This document shows positions 1-39,248 of a stretch of DNA of 64,000 nucleotides, in pieces (position 1 is the stretch's first letter; each line of letters opens with the position of its first letter). Source of the DNA: Mustela lutreola (taxonomy: Eukaryota; Chordata; Mammalia; Carnivora; Mustelidae). Where the stretch lies: assembly GCF_030435805.1 (NCBI RefSeq), contig NC_081295.1, positions 123,107,501 through 123,171,500 of the forward strand, in the 5' to 3' direction. The translations under genes and the position numbers were made by a program. Below the pieces are notes generated by a model. The model was not told where the DNA came from, searched no databases, and saw only the letters and a list, made by a program, of their open reading frames with translations.

Positions 1-4050
<4,050 letters not shown>

Positions 4051-4103
4051 TACACCCAACTCCACTCTTCATAACCTCCAATGTACACCTTGGGGGTGGC
4101 AGC

Positions 4104-4109
4104 AATAAA
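4104..4109 (+). terminator. VARS1: VARS1 poly(A) signal AATAAA
   Basis: A canonical AATAAA lies 54 bases after the VARS1 stop codon, followed by a GT-rich stretch (tgttgtctgtgtgtg) typical of a downstream element. Confidence 0.85.
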
Positions 4110-4872
4110 ATATTTTGCCACAAAACCCTCTGTTGTCTGTGTGTGCTAGGACTGGGGAGGGCACGGAGGGCCTGGGTGCCTACACCCGCGGACACAGCGG
4201 GCATGAGCAGTGCGAGGGCTGCAGGCCAGAGGCACTGGGTGGGCAAAGAGGTGTGTCCATCTGGGTCTATCCCTGGCGCTGAGCCAGGCCTGAGTCATGT
4301 TGCTCACTCCCTCCTCCCAGCTCTTCTCTGCTCACCTCTGCGCTGCTGCTGCTGAGGGAGGCCTGCCCTGGTACTGGCTGCTGCTTGGGCCCTTGGGTGG
4401 GCATGGGTAGAGGGGCCGGGGCTGCCGATCCTGCCCCGTCCCCTGCCCAGGCTTCCCTCCCGCTCCACTGATTCTCCACTTAGGTTAATTATAACTCTGA
4501 CCTAAGTGCCCTGTGACCAGGCCCCAGCGGCCCTGCCGGAGAACCAGCAACCAGGTAGGGGAGAGGCCTAGAGAGGGGATTCAGACGTTCTGTATGTGGG
4601 GAGCTAGGGAGATGTAGGTCTGGGGGTGGGGAGGGGGCGTCCTAGGGGAGGAGCCTCAGCCCCTCTCCTGCAAGTGTATGTCCCTAAGAGCCTGATAAGG
4701 CCCTCGGGTTATCTGGGCAACCTAGGAGAGAGGGTGGGGAAGCCAGGTTGGGACCTGTCAGGTGCTTGAGGCAAAGCAGATGCCCAGGCGGACAGACAGC
4801 TGGGCATGCCCTGGACTCGCAGCTGCTTCCTACTTTTGAGAGACTTCTGTCTTCCAGGTCTATGTCCCAGCC
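4110..4872. other. VARS1-VWA7 intergenic region and VWA7 5' UTR
   Basis: No coding exon is seen here. A good donor (accag|gtaggg, exon end near 4553) and a good acceptor (cttccag, ending near 4857) suggest that VWA7 has a non-coding first exon upstream of 4553 and that its ATG lies in exon 2. No mobile element was recognised. Confidence 0.5.
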
Positions 4873-7800
4873 ATGCTCCCCGCAGACGTGCCCCTCTCCC
4901 ACCTGAGCCCTCCGGTGCTGCCGCCGCTGCTGCTGCTGCTACAGCAGCTGCCCCCCACAGCTTCCTTCTTCCCCAACATCTGGAGCCTCCTGGCTGCCCC
5001 TGGCTCCATCACCCACCAGGACCTGACTGAGGAGGCAGCCCTCAATGTCACCCTGCAGCTCTTCCTGGAGCAGCCGCCCCCAGGTCGGCCCCCACTTCGG
5101 CTTGAGGACTTCCTGGTGAGTGTCCCCAGGTCCTGTCACATCCCAACTGGATTCCCCAATTCCTTGGGACTTCTACTCACTGAGGGCTCTGCTTGCCAAA
5201 AGAAGGGACATCCTCTCCTTCTTGCCTCCCCACCTCTCCCCCCTGTAATGAGTTCGCAAGGGTCCCGGTCCTGAAAATCAAGAGTCCACACTCCTTAGAA
5301 AGATCCAGAATTGCCCCTCCCTCATAGGGCCCAGCACTCAATTTTTTGCACACCTCACTTGAGGAAACGTGGGCAATGGTCCACTCCCAGGGACAACCTA
5401 TCCCCTAACCCACTCTCTGTAGGGCCGCACCCTCCTCGCCGATGACCTCTTTGCTGCCTACTTTGGACCTGAATTTCCTTCCCGGCGGTTCCGAGCAGCC
5501 TTAGGTGAGGTGTCTCGTGCCAACGCAGCCCAGGACTTCCTGCCAACATCCAGGAATGACCCTGACCTGCACTTCGATGCGGAGCGGCTAGGCCAGGGGC
5601 GCATGCGCCTTGTGGGGGCTCTCCGGGAGGCCCTGGTGGCAGCCAGGGCCCTGGAGCACACCCTGGCCCGCCAGCGCCTCGGGGCCGCGCTTCACGCGTT
5701 GCAGGTGAGAATAGCCTGAATCAGTTGGAGGGGGGGGTCTTTCCTCTGGGTCTTCCTATCGCCCAGAGAGAGGTTTCCTCAGGGTACCTCCTCGTCACAC
5801 CTCCCCCTGCTCAAGAAGGGATGGGGTGCTGCTTGCCAAAGCCCTGAGGTTGGACCCTAGTGTCCCAGCTGTGAACTGGCAGCACTTCCAGTGGGAGCAG
5901 CAGGAGGCCATTGTGGCCGGAGAGAACACAGAGGCCCGAGGTCTGGTCTCTGGGTTCTGAGGGAGATGGGAGCAAACACTGGGAGACTCTCACTTGAGAA
6001 AAGCTCCCTCCTGGGCAACAGGCAGAGGGTGTGGAGGGCACTTGGGGCATCTGACAGCAGCCGCGGCATTGCAGAGGTTAAGAGGACACTTTCTAGATGG
6101 GGAGACTCAAAGGAGTGGGGGTAAGGGCTGGAGATCGTGATGACAGTCCCCTTCTGCCCCCCTGCGCCCAGGATTTCTATAGTCACAGCAACTGGGTGGA
6201 AATGGGGCAGCAGCAACCACAGCCTCACCTCCTCTGGCCGAGGCAGGAGCTCCGGAGCCTGGCACGAGGTATAGCCATGACCCTGGTGCTGCGGGAAACC
6301 CACAGAGCTGAGTCCTGTCAGCCTACCCAACCCCTGTGTCATATCCTCAGGTCACATAGGATGTGACATTGCTTCTTCTCTGGAACAACCTGTGAGGTCC
6401 CCCCAGCCCAGCCAAAGGCCAGGTCACTTAGATAGCGTCTCCAAGATCATACAGGGGAGGACAGAGCCAGAGCCAAGGTCTGTAGACCTCAGCTGAGTTC
6501 TCTTTCATGTGGCTTCCTCACCCAATATGGCATGGAGCATACAGGGCTCTCCCTCAGAGTCCCCTCTTCCTTCCACCTGAACTATGGCTGCCTCTTGTCT
6601 ACTACAAGTTGGCTTCATGTCCACAGCCCACATAGGGCTCAGTCCCTGCAGTACTGCTCACCACGCTTTCTGGGTTTCCTAGCGCAGTCCCTGTCTCATA
6701 TATTCAGTCTCATCACCAGACGATCTCTGAGGTTTTTTTTCCTCTAAGCCTAGAAGGGTACATACGGGCTTGGCAAGCTGGGAGGAAAGCCAAAGTTTGG
6801 ATGGACGGGGATAAAGGTCAGTGGTGGTAGAATCTTGGGGTCTAGACCCCTGTTCTCTCTTCCCAGTGGATGATCCTACCTGCTCTGATTGTGAGGAGTT
6901 GAGCTGCCCCGGGAATTTGTTGGGCTTTACACTCCTCACGTCTGGCTACTTTGGAACTCATCCCTCCAAACCTCCAGGTACCAGACAGAAGTAAGGGGAG
7001 AAAGTCCCTTCCTTTCCTCTGGCCGTCTCCCTAGGGATCTCAGAACTGTAGACCCTTGTTCCATTTCCTATGGCTTCACTTCCCGGAAGAAACCGAGAGC
7101 CTTGGGAATGGGGTGGGTGGATGGAGGCCCACTGAGGAGGCCATGATTGTTGGGAGGGAAGATCTTCTTACTCAGCTGCTAAGACTTCTCCATTACCCAA
7201 CCGCAGCTTCTGGGGACTGACTAGAGGGATCAGGGGATCTCCTGTGTACTGTGATGACTGACCCTTCCAGATTTACTCTAGATTTGCCCTCCACAAAATG
7301 TCATCTTTCTTGCTGATCCTTTGCTGAAGGCTGAGAGGTCAGGCCAGGTCAAAAAGGGCCTCACTTCCTTAGGAGGCAGTGGCTTGTTTACCTCCACAGC
7401 CCCCAGATCTCTTTCCCAACCCAGGGAAATGTAGCCATGGGGGCCGTTTTGACCGGAGCAGCTCCCAGCCCCCACGGGGAGGCATCAACAAGGATAGCAC
7501 ATCCCCGGGCTTCTCCCCCCACCACATGCTGCACCTCCAGGCGGCAAAACTGGCCCTTCAGGCCTCCATCCAGGCCTTCAGTCTCCTGAGAAACCGCCTG
7601 GGAGACAGAGGTTTCTCCAGGTGAGTGGTCTCTGCGAGACGCGCTCCTCAGTGGGCGTGCACTCCTGGGGGACCTGAGTAGTCAGTGGCTGGGGACGAAT
7701 GTGCAGGCTCTTCCCTGTGTCTCCGGCCTGCTCCCCAGACTGCTGGACATCAGCCCAGCCTCCAGCCTGAGCTTCGTCCTGGACACCACGGGCAGTATGG

Positions 7801-10800
7801 GTGAGGAGATCAATGCTGCCAAAATCCAGGCTCGCCACATTGTGGAACAGCAGCAGGGCAGCCCCATGGAGCCCGTCCACTACGTCCTGGTGCCTTTCCA
7901 CGATCCAGGTAACTGTGGTCAGCGAGGATAGTGGAAGGAAAGTCCAGGGCAAGGGGTAAATGCCACTGGTGGGGAAGTGGGGTCTCATGGCTCCACTTCC
8001 TTAACAAAATGGTGATACTTCCCGTGGCTGAGTCTTTACCGGTACCTGTGTGCATATAGCAAACAACTGGGCATGTCTGGTGTTTCCAAAATGGTAGCAC
8101 TTTCCATATGAGGTTAATCATGATTTGTGCTTAGGCAGGGGACTCTGCTTCCATGCTAATCAGCCATTCTCAATTCCCTCCATTTCCTGTGGATGGATGT
8201 TGGGATGGGGGCGGGGGTTGGTGGGTGCAGGCCCCCCGTGAAGCCTCTGAGACAGCTAGTTATAGTGTATTTCCTTTCCCCACTGAAATGGAAGTCAGAC
8301 CCTCTGCCCTGGGTTGACCAGTCACTGTGCATCCTTAAGCTAATCATTTAGCCTTTTTTGCCTCAGTTTCATCGTCCATAAAATGGGTCAGTACTTGTCT
8401 TATCCCACCCATCTCCTAGGGTTGAAATGACCGCCAAATACCCATAGGACTGAGAATTCCCTATGGGCAGGAGTTGAGTCCAATCTACCTGCATAAATCT
8501 CACAGTAGCTGGCATTTAATAGGGGCTTAACACATATTTGATGGAGGTTTTTTTTTTTTTTTTTAAGATTTTATTTATTTACTTGACAGAGAGGGACACA
8601 GTGAGAGAGGGAACACAAGCAGGGGGAGCTGGAAAGGGAGAAACAGGCTCCCCACAGAGCAGGGAGCCCAATGTGGGGCTCCATCCTAGGACCCTGGGAC
8701 CATGACCTGAGCCAAAGGCCCACGCTTAAAAACTGAGCCATCCAGGTGCCCTGGAGTTTTGAATAATTAAGAATTTAGCACTTATTATGGGTCAAAGCAC
8801 AATTCTAAGGTTTACAAAATCAACTCATTTAGTCCCGATGACTCTGTGAGGTAAGTACTGTTACTTTTCTGGTGAGGAAATCGAGGCCCCAGGTCTTTTC
8901 ATACTTAACACGCATACCTGATAAAGGCCTGCTCAGGACCACAGGAGATGCTGCCATTTTTTGAAGGAAATGAGGTCCATTTTCCCCCAAGTGTAACTAG
9001 CCCTTGCCCTGCCCATATAAATATAAGGGAATATTGTTATTTCAATACTTGTTCACCCTAGGAGCCTGGCCTTGACAGCAGGCCTCTTGACTGGGGAGGT
9101 GGTCCTGGGTAGGGATGGGGACCCCGCTCCTCACTCACTTCAACCTCCTTTCTCCCTCCCCAGGGTTTGGTCCTGTCTTTATAACCAGTGACCCTGACAG
9201 CTTCTGGCAACAGCTCAATGAGATCCATGCTTTGGGTGGTGGAGATGAGCCTGAGATGTGCCTGTCGGCCCTGGAGGTCTGCCCTACCCCCCCACTCCAT
9301 CTTCTTCCTTTCCAGGTCCTACCACCCAGGGGAACTCGAGCCTTTCTGGGACCTCCATCTCCCTCCCCACCTTCAGAGCTCAGTCCCCCTAGCTTCCGTC
9401 CTGGGTTCCAGGGTCCTTTGACCTTCAATTCTGTCCTCCCTGGTTCTACCCATTCACCTGCTGCCACCATGTTTAATGCCCACGCTCTCCCTCCCTGCCA
9501 GCTGGCTCTGCTGCACACCCCTCCGCTCTCAGACATCTTTGTCTTCACTGACGCCTCCCCCAAGGATGCCATGCTCACCAGCCGGGTGGAATCCCTAACT
9601 CAGGAGCGGCGCTGCAGAGTGAGCACAGCTGATGGGGACCTGATGTCAGCCACCCAGGGATGTGGGGACCTGAGGATGACACCTTCACAACAAGCATCAC
9701 CCCTCACTCTGGCGGCTGACCCAGCCTTGGGAAAAGCAGACAATGAGTATAATGTTTCCGGATCCCCTATTTGATGCCGAATTCATATTTGAACCTGTCG
9801 CCAATAAACCTCTTAAAAAACTGGGGATCTAGTTGCCAACAATCCACCCTGTGGGTGACATATGGTGACAAGTACAAAGGAGTGGCGACTGCTAAGTGAA
9901 GGCCTTGGGGTCGTGTCACTGAGAGACCCAGCAGTGGCAGTCAGAGGGCAGACAGGGACCTTGCCACTGGTCATCAGCTCTGTAGAGCCCTTGGGCACAG
10001 GAGACCCCTGTTTACAGTGGGGGAGTTCTCAAGTACTGGCTTCTCTTCTGGGCACAGGTGACATTCCTAGTGACTGAAGACCCATCGAGGGTTCAGGGCC
10101 GAGCTCGGCGTGAGGTCTTGTCCCCTCTGCGTTTTGAACCATATGAAGCGGTGGCCCTGGCCTCAGGAGGAGAGGTCATCTTCACCAAGGACCAGCACAT
10201 TCAGGATGTAGCCGCCATTGTTGGGGACAGCATGGCTGACCTGGTGAGTAAGTGTGGGCACCGGAGGAACTAATGCTTTCCACTGAGAACTAAGGGTGTG
10301 GGTGACACGGCCTCTCTTTCTCACAGGTTAATGGTTTAACCCAGTGTGCTGCCACTACAGTCAGAAGGGTGGGAAAGGAGGTTTCTTTCCCTCTGCGATC
10401 CATGACTGTCCACCTTCCACATTGCTCCTTCCCTATGAGTACTGTCCCCTGTCCCCCACCCTTGGCCTCCAGTAGTCTGTCCTCAGGGCCACCACAGGAA
10501 ATCCTGCCATCTTTTAAGGAGGGACAAGAAGTGATGGCTTCACCCTCAATCCCTTGTCTCCACTTTGTCACTGACCGTAACTCCATCCCTGCCCCTGGCT
10601 CCCTCCCTGTCACTGGCCTCCCTTCTCCCCGTGTGACTTAGTTTCCTTCTGTCTCCACCCTTCTCCTGTCTTAGTTCCCATCTCATTCAAGGTCTTATCT
10701 TCTCCTGTGTTTTGTGGTTCTTCCCATCCTTCAAGGTTACCCTTCCCCTGGAGCCTCCTGTTGTGGTGTCTGGGAGGTCACTTGTGTTCCGTGTGGATGC

Positions 10801-13071
10801 GCTGCTCCAGAAGGTCACAGTTCGGATCCACAGGGAGGTCAGCAGCTTCTGGATCAGAAACCCTGCAGGTACTTCCCCGTGTGTTTCTTGAGGCAGAGGG
10901 AAGAATGGAGGAGAAGGGTGACATACTAAGGGATAGGGATGGTTCCCTGTGCCAATCGCTTGCTCCCCCACTCCCGTCAGGGGTCTCCCAGGACCAGGAG
11001 GAAGGTGAGGGGCCTCTAGGTCACACACGTCGCTTCGGGCAGTTCTGGATAGTTACCTTGAATGACCCGCCACAGACAGGGACCTGGGAGATCCAGGTCA
11101 CAGCTGAGGGCACGCCCCGGGTGAGAGTGCAAGGTAAGGAGGGAGCTACTTCTGAGAAGGGAAGGGAGGGGAAGGGAAGGCTGCAGAGCTCAGAGAGCAC
11201 TATCAGTCACATTCCTCTCCGGAAGGTCTCTGATTGCCTTGACCCTCCTCAGCTCAGACAGCTCTGAACTTCCTCTTCTACTTTGGGATTCCCATGGAGG
11301 ATGGCCCCCACCCTGGCCTCTACCCGCTGACTCAGCCAGTTGCAGGTATATCTGTCCCCCTGCCCCAACTTGTCCATTATTATTTTTTAAGATTTTATTT
11401 ATTTATGAGAGAGAGAGAGAGTGCGCACTTGCTCTCACGAGCTGGGGGGAGGGGCAGAGGGAGAGGGAGCAGCAGGCGCCTGCCGAGCAAGCAGCTGGAT
11501 GCAGGGCTCAATCCTAGGAGCCCCGGATCATGACCTGAGCTGCAGGCAGATAGATGCTTAACTGAGGCATTCACGTGCCCCCATTATTTTTATATATATA
11601 TATTTAACTTTGTATTGAGTTATAACCTGTATAACGAAGTGCACTAAACTAAAGTACACGCGGGGCAGACTTCATATAACGAACCATGTAACCAGTCCTT
11701 GGTTCCAAATTTAGAACATTTCCAGCATCCCAGAATCTTTCCTGACCCTGCCCAACAGTAATCCTCAGAGGTAACCCCTTTTCTCCATCTGTACTCCCCA
11801 GGAATAACCCCTATTCTAAAAGCCATTCATTATTTTCTCCCTGTCTCTATCTCCTGCGGACCCTCGTTCTCCCCACCTGTCCCCGACCCTGTCCCAGGCC
11901 TCCAGACCCAGCTGCTGGTAGAGGTGACAGGGCCAGGCTCCAGAGGCAAGCTCGGAGACCCTCGACCACACTTCTCCCACATCGTCCTTCGAGGGGTCCC
12001 TGATGGTGCCGAGCGGGGCCGGGTGCCTCTGGAGCCCACAGGACCGCGGGAGCGCAATCTCCTCACCGCCTCGCTTCCACCTACGCTTCTGTCCACCACG
12101 GGACCCTTCTCTGTGGAGCTGATCGGCCAGGACGGAGAGGGGCGAGGCCTGCACCGAGCGGCCCCCCAGCCATGCACCGTGGTTCCCGTCCTTCTGGAGG
12201 TGAGACGCCAGGGGAAGGTGCGGGTGGCGAGGGCTGCAGCAGCTGCTCCTGCCCTGACCCACCCTCCTCCTCCACAGCTCGGCGGTTCCCCAGGGTTCCT
12301 GGCTCCAGGCAGCAAGGCCCTGCTCAGCCTCCGCATCACTAGTTTCTCAGGTCCTCAAGATCTCGACCTTAGGACATCTGTCAGCCCCAGCTTCCCTCTC
12401 ACCTCCAATCTCTCCAGGTACAGCCCCTGAACCCGCCTGCTCAGTTCTGGCGAAACTTTTGGTTCCTGGCATTGGGGTCTGATGCCTGAAGCCCCGCCTA
12501 AGAGCAGCCCACTCCGATTGGTGCTGGGTCTCCGCCTGCCTGCTGGCGCTTAGCTCAGACCCTCCGACCACTGACTCAGTTCTTCAGAGCTTGGCCCTCA
12601 GCCTGGTGTCTGTGTCCACTTGGTAGAGTTCGCCTGGAACTGAATGAGTCTGCCTGGGGAAGCCTATGGTTGGAGGTTCCAGACTCAGCCGCGCCAGACT
12701 CAGTGGTGACAGTGACTGTGACCGTGACAGGTCGAGAGGCTAGCCCAGGGCCTCCCACCCACGCTTTCCTCCGGCTCCTGGTGCTGGGCCCTGCCCTGCA
12801 GGTGAGTCACGCCTATTCCCATCTCAGGCCACACAGCCTAAGAGGAGGGCCCTGTAGGCTTAATTTGGGTACAGACATCCTGACAGCCTCTCCCCCTTCT
12901 CCCCAGGACCCTCTGGCCGCCCCTGCCCACTCATCTGGCCCCATCCTCACCTCGACCAGCCCGGCCTCCACTTTGGTGACTCAGGGAAGGGCCGGGGGAG
13001 GGCAGGTGGACAAGCCCTGGTGGGGCACAGTTGGCGGGGTGCTGCTCCTGCTAGGCCTGGCCTCCTGGTGA
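4873..13071 (+). CDS. VWA7: von Willebrand factor A domain-containing protein 7
   Basis: Sixteen coding exons: 4873-5115, 5423-5704, 6172-6268, 6867-6977, 7425-7620, 7739-7908, 9164-9276, 9502-9618, 10058-10243, 10736-10868, 10981-11133, 11253-11345, 11898-12199, 12278-12417, 12627-12801 and 12907-13071. They give 891 aa, the length I recall for human VWA7. The N-terminus is a hydrophobic Leu-rich signal peptide. The vWA domain starts near residue 320 with a MIDAS-type DTTGS (325-329). A conserved Cys-containing block (SDCEELSC) precedes it. The C-terminus ends in a hydrophobic segment ([17 protein letters not shown]) that could be a membrane anchor. The molecular role is unknown, and secretion or surface display is inferred from the termini. 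The start follows the conserved MLP N-terminus. An ATG at 4862 opens a short out-of-frame uORF. Confidence 0.96.
5705..6866 (+). other. VWA7: VWA7 introns 2 and 3
   Basis: Two introns (5705-6171 and 6269-6866) flank the 97-base third coding exon. I see no repeat or extra exon in them. Open frames here are shadows without family resemblance. Confidence 0.6.
8290..8430 (+). mobile_element. MIR-like ancient SINE fragment
   Basis: In VWA7 intron 6. It contains the MIR core order 'cctcagtttc ... taaaatgggtcag ... tcctagggttgaaatga', clearly diverged. Confidence 0.6.
8548..8752 (-). mobile_element. CAN-SINE (SINEC), antisense, in VWA7 intron 6
   Basis: Poly-T head followed by 'aagattttatttattt' and, at the far end, 'gagccatccaggtgccct', the reverse complement of the tRNA-Lys-derived head. 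Confidence 0.9.
8765..8900 (-). mobile_element. MIR-like fragment, antisense
   Basis: Diverged match to the antisense MIR core ('tctgtgaggtaagtactgttac ... gaggaaatcgaggcccc') next to the SINE at 8548. Confidence 0.5.
9619..10735 (+). other. VWA7: VWA7 introns 8 and 9
   Basis: Introns 9619-10057 and 10244-10735 surround the 186-base exon. Nothing repetitive or coding was recognised. Confidence 0.5.
11385..11582 (-). mobile_element. CAN-SINE, antisense, in VWA7 intron 12
   Basis: 'ttttttaagattttatttattt' at the left and 'actgaggcattcacgtgcccc' at the right. It has a GA-rich internal tract. The rest of the intron to 11897 shows no recognisable element. Confidence 0.88.
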
Positions 13072-13851
13072 CACGGAGGGATGGCTCTCCAGAGCTATTT
13101 GCAATCTTGCCCCATTGGTGAGAAGGTAACGTGGGCCTTGGGACCCCACCTCTCCCAGCTGGGATGGAGGTTTTCCTTCTCTTGCACTTGTCCCTCTCTT
13201 TCTTAGTGAGATCAGGATAGAGGGCAATAGATTTTCCCACAGTGCACTTTTTTTTTTTTTAACCCTGGTGGGAACTAAACCAAATACCTCTTTTTGGAGA
13301 AAATTGTTTCCTATCTCTCCACAGCATCTCCTTATTCCACTATTTATTCATGCTTTCCCAAGCTCAGGTAGAAGGAAAGATATATGGAGACTAAATTTGG
13401 AGACTAATATGGAGAGGAGACTAAATTTGGGAGTGGGGTTTATTTATAGAAATTTTATAAATTTGTTCTTATTTAAAATTCTGAAGAAGTCCCTATTTTT
13501 ATTATAGTCCCTATAATTTATTTATAAATTTGTTCTTATTTAAAATTCTGAAGAAGTCCCTATTTTATTTTTGTATTTAAAGTTGAAGGACAGTTTTGAT
13601 AAACATGTGTTCTCTAGAGCGGGATTTCAAAGAAAGATCATTTAAGCATATCATATAAGGGAGAATGAGGGCATAAGAAGATGAAATGGAAGTTGTCAGT
13701 TGCAGAGAAGAAACTTTACACCAAGATGTTGGGACTTCAGTCGACCCACCACCTGGAGCCATTTATCTGTTAAGTCAAGAAGCAGAATGAGGAGACTGGG
13801 GGTTCTGACTCAGCCTTCCCCCTCACCAAATGAGGAAACCCAGAGGAGGCT
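13072..13851. other. VWA7-SAPCD1 convergent 3' region
   Basis: The 3' ends of VWA7 (+) and SAPCD1 (-) face each other across about 780 AT-rich bases. Several TTTATT hexamers on + (13439, 13498, 13517, 13564) read AATAAA on the minus strand and are candidate SAPCD1 poly(A) signals. No clear AATAAA for VWA7 was found. A 67-base direct duplication lies inside. Confidence 0.55.
13454..13588. repeat. Two-copy 67-base tandem duplication
   Basis: 'tttataaatttgttctta' begins at 13454 and again at 13521. The copies run in step through 'aaaattctgaagaagtccct' and are nearly identical, so the duplication looks young. Confidence 0.85.
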
Positions 13852-15392
<1,541 letters not shown>

Positions 15393-15598
15393 CTACCTTG
15401 TTTTTCAGCCTCCCAGAGCCCTTTTTGCTGTGTCTATCTGAGGCTAGGGTGCCCCTACTTAGGAGAAAGACCATCTCTGTTGGGCTTATTTGGCTTCCTT
15501 TTCATCTGCTTTTGTAGTGTCTATTGAAATGCCTGGTTCTCCCCCTGGGTGGAACCCAGGGTCCCCCTACAGCAGTGTCACTGTGGGTTTGTGTGTGT

Positions 15599-15694
15599 TT
15601 ATTTTTAGTAATCTCTACACCCAACGTGAGATTCGAACCCACGACCCTGAGATCAAGAGTCGCACACTCCCAACTGCACCAGCCAGGCACCCCA
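15599..15694 (-). mobile_element. Short tRNA-Lys-type SINE, older class
   Basis: Antisense copy: 'agtaatctctacacccaacg' followed by 'gagattcgaacccacgaccc' and 'ccagccaggcacccc'. It retains the tRNA-like B-box half (gattcgaaccc antisense) without the longer CAN-SINE body. Confidence 0.8.
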
Positions 15695-15823
15695 TTGTCC
15701 CTGTGTTTCTAATGAGGCAGGGTAGGCCCTTTTGTGGACTTCCGCTTGGTGTTTCATCTTGTTCTTATTCTTTTGTTTTGTACTAGTTGGTCTAAAGAAA
15801 CAATAACTTTCTCTGAAGTAAAC

Positions 15824-15829
15824 TTTATT
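15824..15829 (-). terminator. MSH5: MSH5 poly(A) signal (AATAAA on minus)
   Basis: TTTATT on + lies about 120 bases beyond the MSH5 stop in the direction of transcription. Confidence 0.7.
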
Positions 15830-15948
15830 ACTAATACGAAACAAAATTTGCAGAAAAGCTGAGAATTCTGGGTCTGAGGAAGGTGAGGAAACAGGGCGTG
15901 GCAGCCCGTTGGGGTCTTGGAAGGTGGAGGAGGGCCAAGGAAGGGCTC

Positions 15949-37465
<21,517 letters not shown>

Positions 37466-37660
37466 GGCCTTGGAGGTTCTGCGGGTGCAGAAAATGAAGG
37501 CAGTTCAGGAGCGAGGTTTCACCTCGAGGAGCCTGGGGTAGGGGGTGTGCAGAAACGCAAACCCACCCAGGACTTCTGGGAGGCGGCTGAGGTGCAGGGC
37601 GGCGAGGGCCGAGGAGAGCTGCGGTAACATTTTGTTTTTGTCTTTAACATCTGTGGGACA

Positions 37661-37831
37661 TTTTTTTTAAAAAAATGTTTTATTTATCAATTTGACAGAG
37701 CGATCACAAGTAGGCAGAGAGGCAGGCAAGAAGCAGGCTCCCCGCCCAACAGAGAGCCCGATGCGGGGCTCGATCCCAGGACCCAAGCCGAAGGCAGAGG
37801 CCTAACCCACTGAGCCACCCAGGCGCCCCGT
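37661..37831 (-). mobile_element. CAN-SINE antisense in MSH5 5' UTR intron region
   Basis: 'tgttttatttatcaatttga' to 'gagccacccaggcgccccg'. Flanked by 'ctgtgggacatttt'/'ctgtgggacacttt'. Confidence 0.93.
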
Positions 37832-38062
37832 CTGTGGGACACTTTGACAGGCGACTTCTCAGGTACGTCACTAAAGTCCAGACTACGCAAAACTTCACTC
37901 GCCCCACCCCCATTTCGGTCACGCGGAGGTTGTACTTTGGCTGGAGGGCCCTGTGGGAGGGGGTATGTATCTTTCCTCTCTCCGCCATTACCAGTTATAC
38001 TCCCACGATCGCACCCTTAACCTCTTGAGTTTCCCACCCCAGCCGTGTGCAACTCGCGGCGT

Positions 38063-38070
38063 TTTCCCGC
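38063..38070. promoter_or_regulatory. MSH5: E2F-like site
   Basis: TTTCCCGC (GCGGGAAA on the MSH5 strand) within the CpG-rich 5' flank of MSH5. Motif match only. Confidence 0.4.
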
Positions 38071-38319
38071 GTTTTCCGTCACCTGGGTTGCTACGTGCCC
38101 GAAGCCGCTTCCCTAGCAGCCCTGCGCCCGCTGGAGAGTCTTACTGGCGTGAGGACTAGGTGCGCGCGCACACACCCCGCCCTTCCTAGCGGCTGTTGGT
38201 CGGAGAGATCCGGATCCTGCCTGGAGATCCAACGGAGCGCGAGAGAGGAGAGAATGGCGGTGGTTGGGACGGCTGGACACTGATTGGCCTATTATGCGAA
38301 TGGGGGCGGTGCCAGAACG

Positions 38320-38334
38320 TTCAAACTTCCCGCC
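38320..38334 (-). promoter_or_regulatory. MSH5: CDE/CHR-like cell-cycle element
   Basis: On the MSH5 strand the bases read GGCGG-GAAG-TTTGAA: a CDE-type GGCGG, a 4-base spacer and the CHR core TTTGAA. This is the architecture bound by DREAM/MuvB at cell-cycle promoters. Confidence 0.45.
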
Positions 38335-38579
38335 CGTGGGGTTGCTTGGCCTTCGAGCCTCTGGCCTTCCCAGTTTCTAGGCTTTGATTGACGCGAAGTA
38401 GAGCCTGTGAGAAAGTCGGAAGGGGAGCTCGAGTAAGAACCTGGGGAACTGGTCTAGGGGTGTTGAGGGGGGAGCTGACTAAAGGGGCAGACGCGAGTTG
38501 CATTTTTTTTCTGGAGAGTGGAGATAAGCAACATTAATTAAGCCTATGCCAACAACTCTAAATTAATATTTGTACCCAC

Positions 38580-38762
38580 GAGGGATACCTGGGCGGCTCA
38601 GTTGGTTAAGCGTCTGCCCGCGGCTCAAGTCAGGATCCCAGGGTGGGATTGAGTCCCCATCCATCGCTCAGCAAGAAGCCTGCTTCTCCTTCTTCTCCCT
38701 CTTCTGCTACCCCTGGCTTGTGCTCTCTCTCTCTGACAAATAAATAAAATCTTTAAAAAATA
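38580..38762 (+). mobile_element. CAN-SINE
   Basis: 'agggatacctgggcggctca' to 'ctctgacaaataaataaaat'. Flanks 'atttgtaccca'/'atttgtaccaa'. Confidence 0.9.
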
Positions 38763-39248
38763 AATTTGTACCAAGTTCATATTTGTGAAAACTTAGGACA
38801 GTTCCTGGAAAACTAGTAAGAGCTACTAAGATTTCAAATAAGTAGAAATAAGTGAGACTCCTATTTTAGTCCTCCTTTGCCTATTTCCTTGATGCAGGGT
38901 ATGACCACCCCCAGGAGGGCAATACTGTGCCAGACTTAAATTCTGGTCTCCCCAGAGGAGTGTAGAAGTGTTCAAATTACACCAAACTCCGGTGGAGAGT
39001 AGACCTGAGAACACCTACACCCCCTATAGCCCTCTGCAGGTGCACACACCCACACCCCTAAAGACAGAGGGGTGTCATTCACTCACCCAGCAACTATTTA
39101 GTGCCTACTCTGGACCAGGTGGCAGACTCAAAGTACTGAACATTAATTATGGGCTTCATGAAGCTTACCTTCTAATGTGTGTGAGAAGAGAAGCAAGGAG
39201 ATTATGAGGGGGACAGAAATAAATATATACTTTTAAAAATAGATCCCT

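Noticed and set aside
15599-15694. tRNA-Lys-like sequence
   Set aside because: It has tRNA promoter resemblance but no cloverleaf that I can complete, and the same unit recurs at 25506, 29722 and 32229, so it is a SINE.
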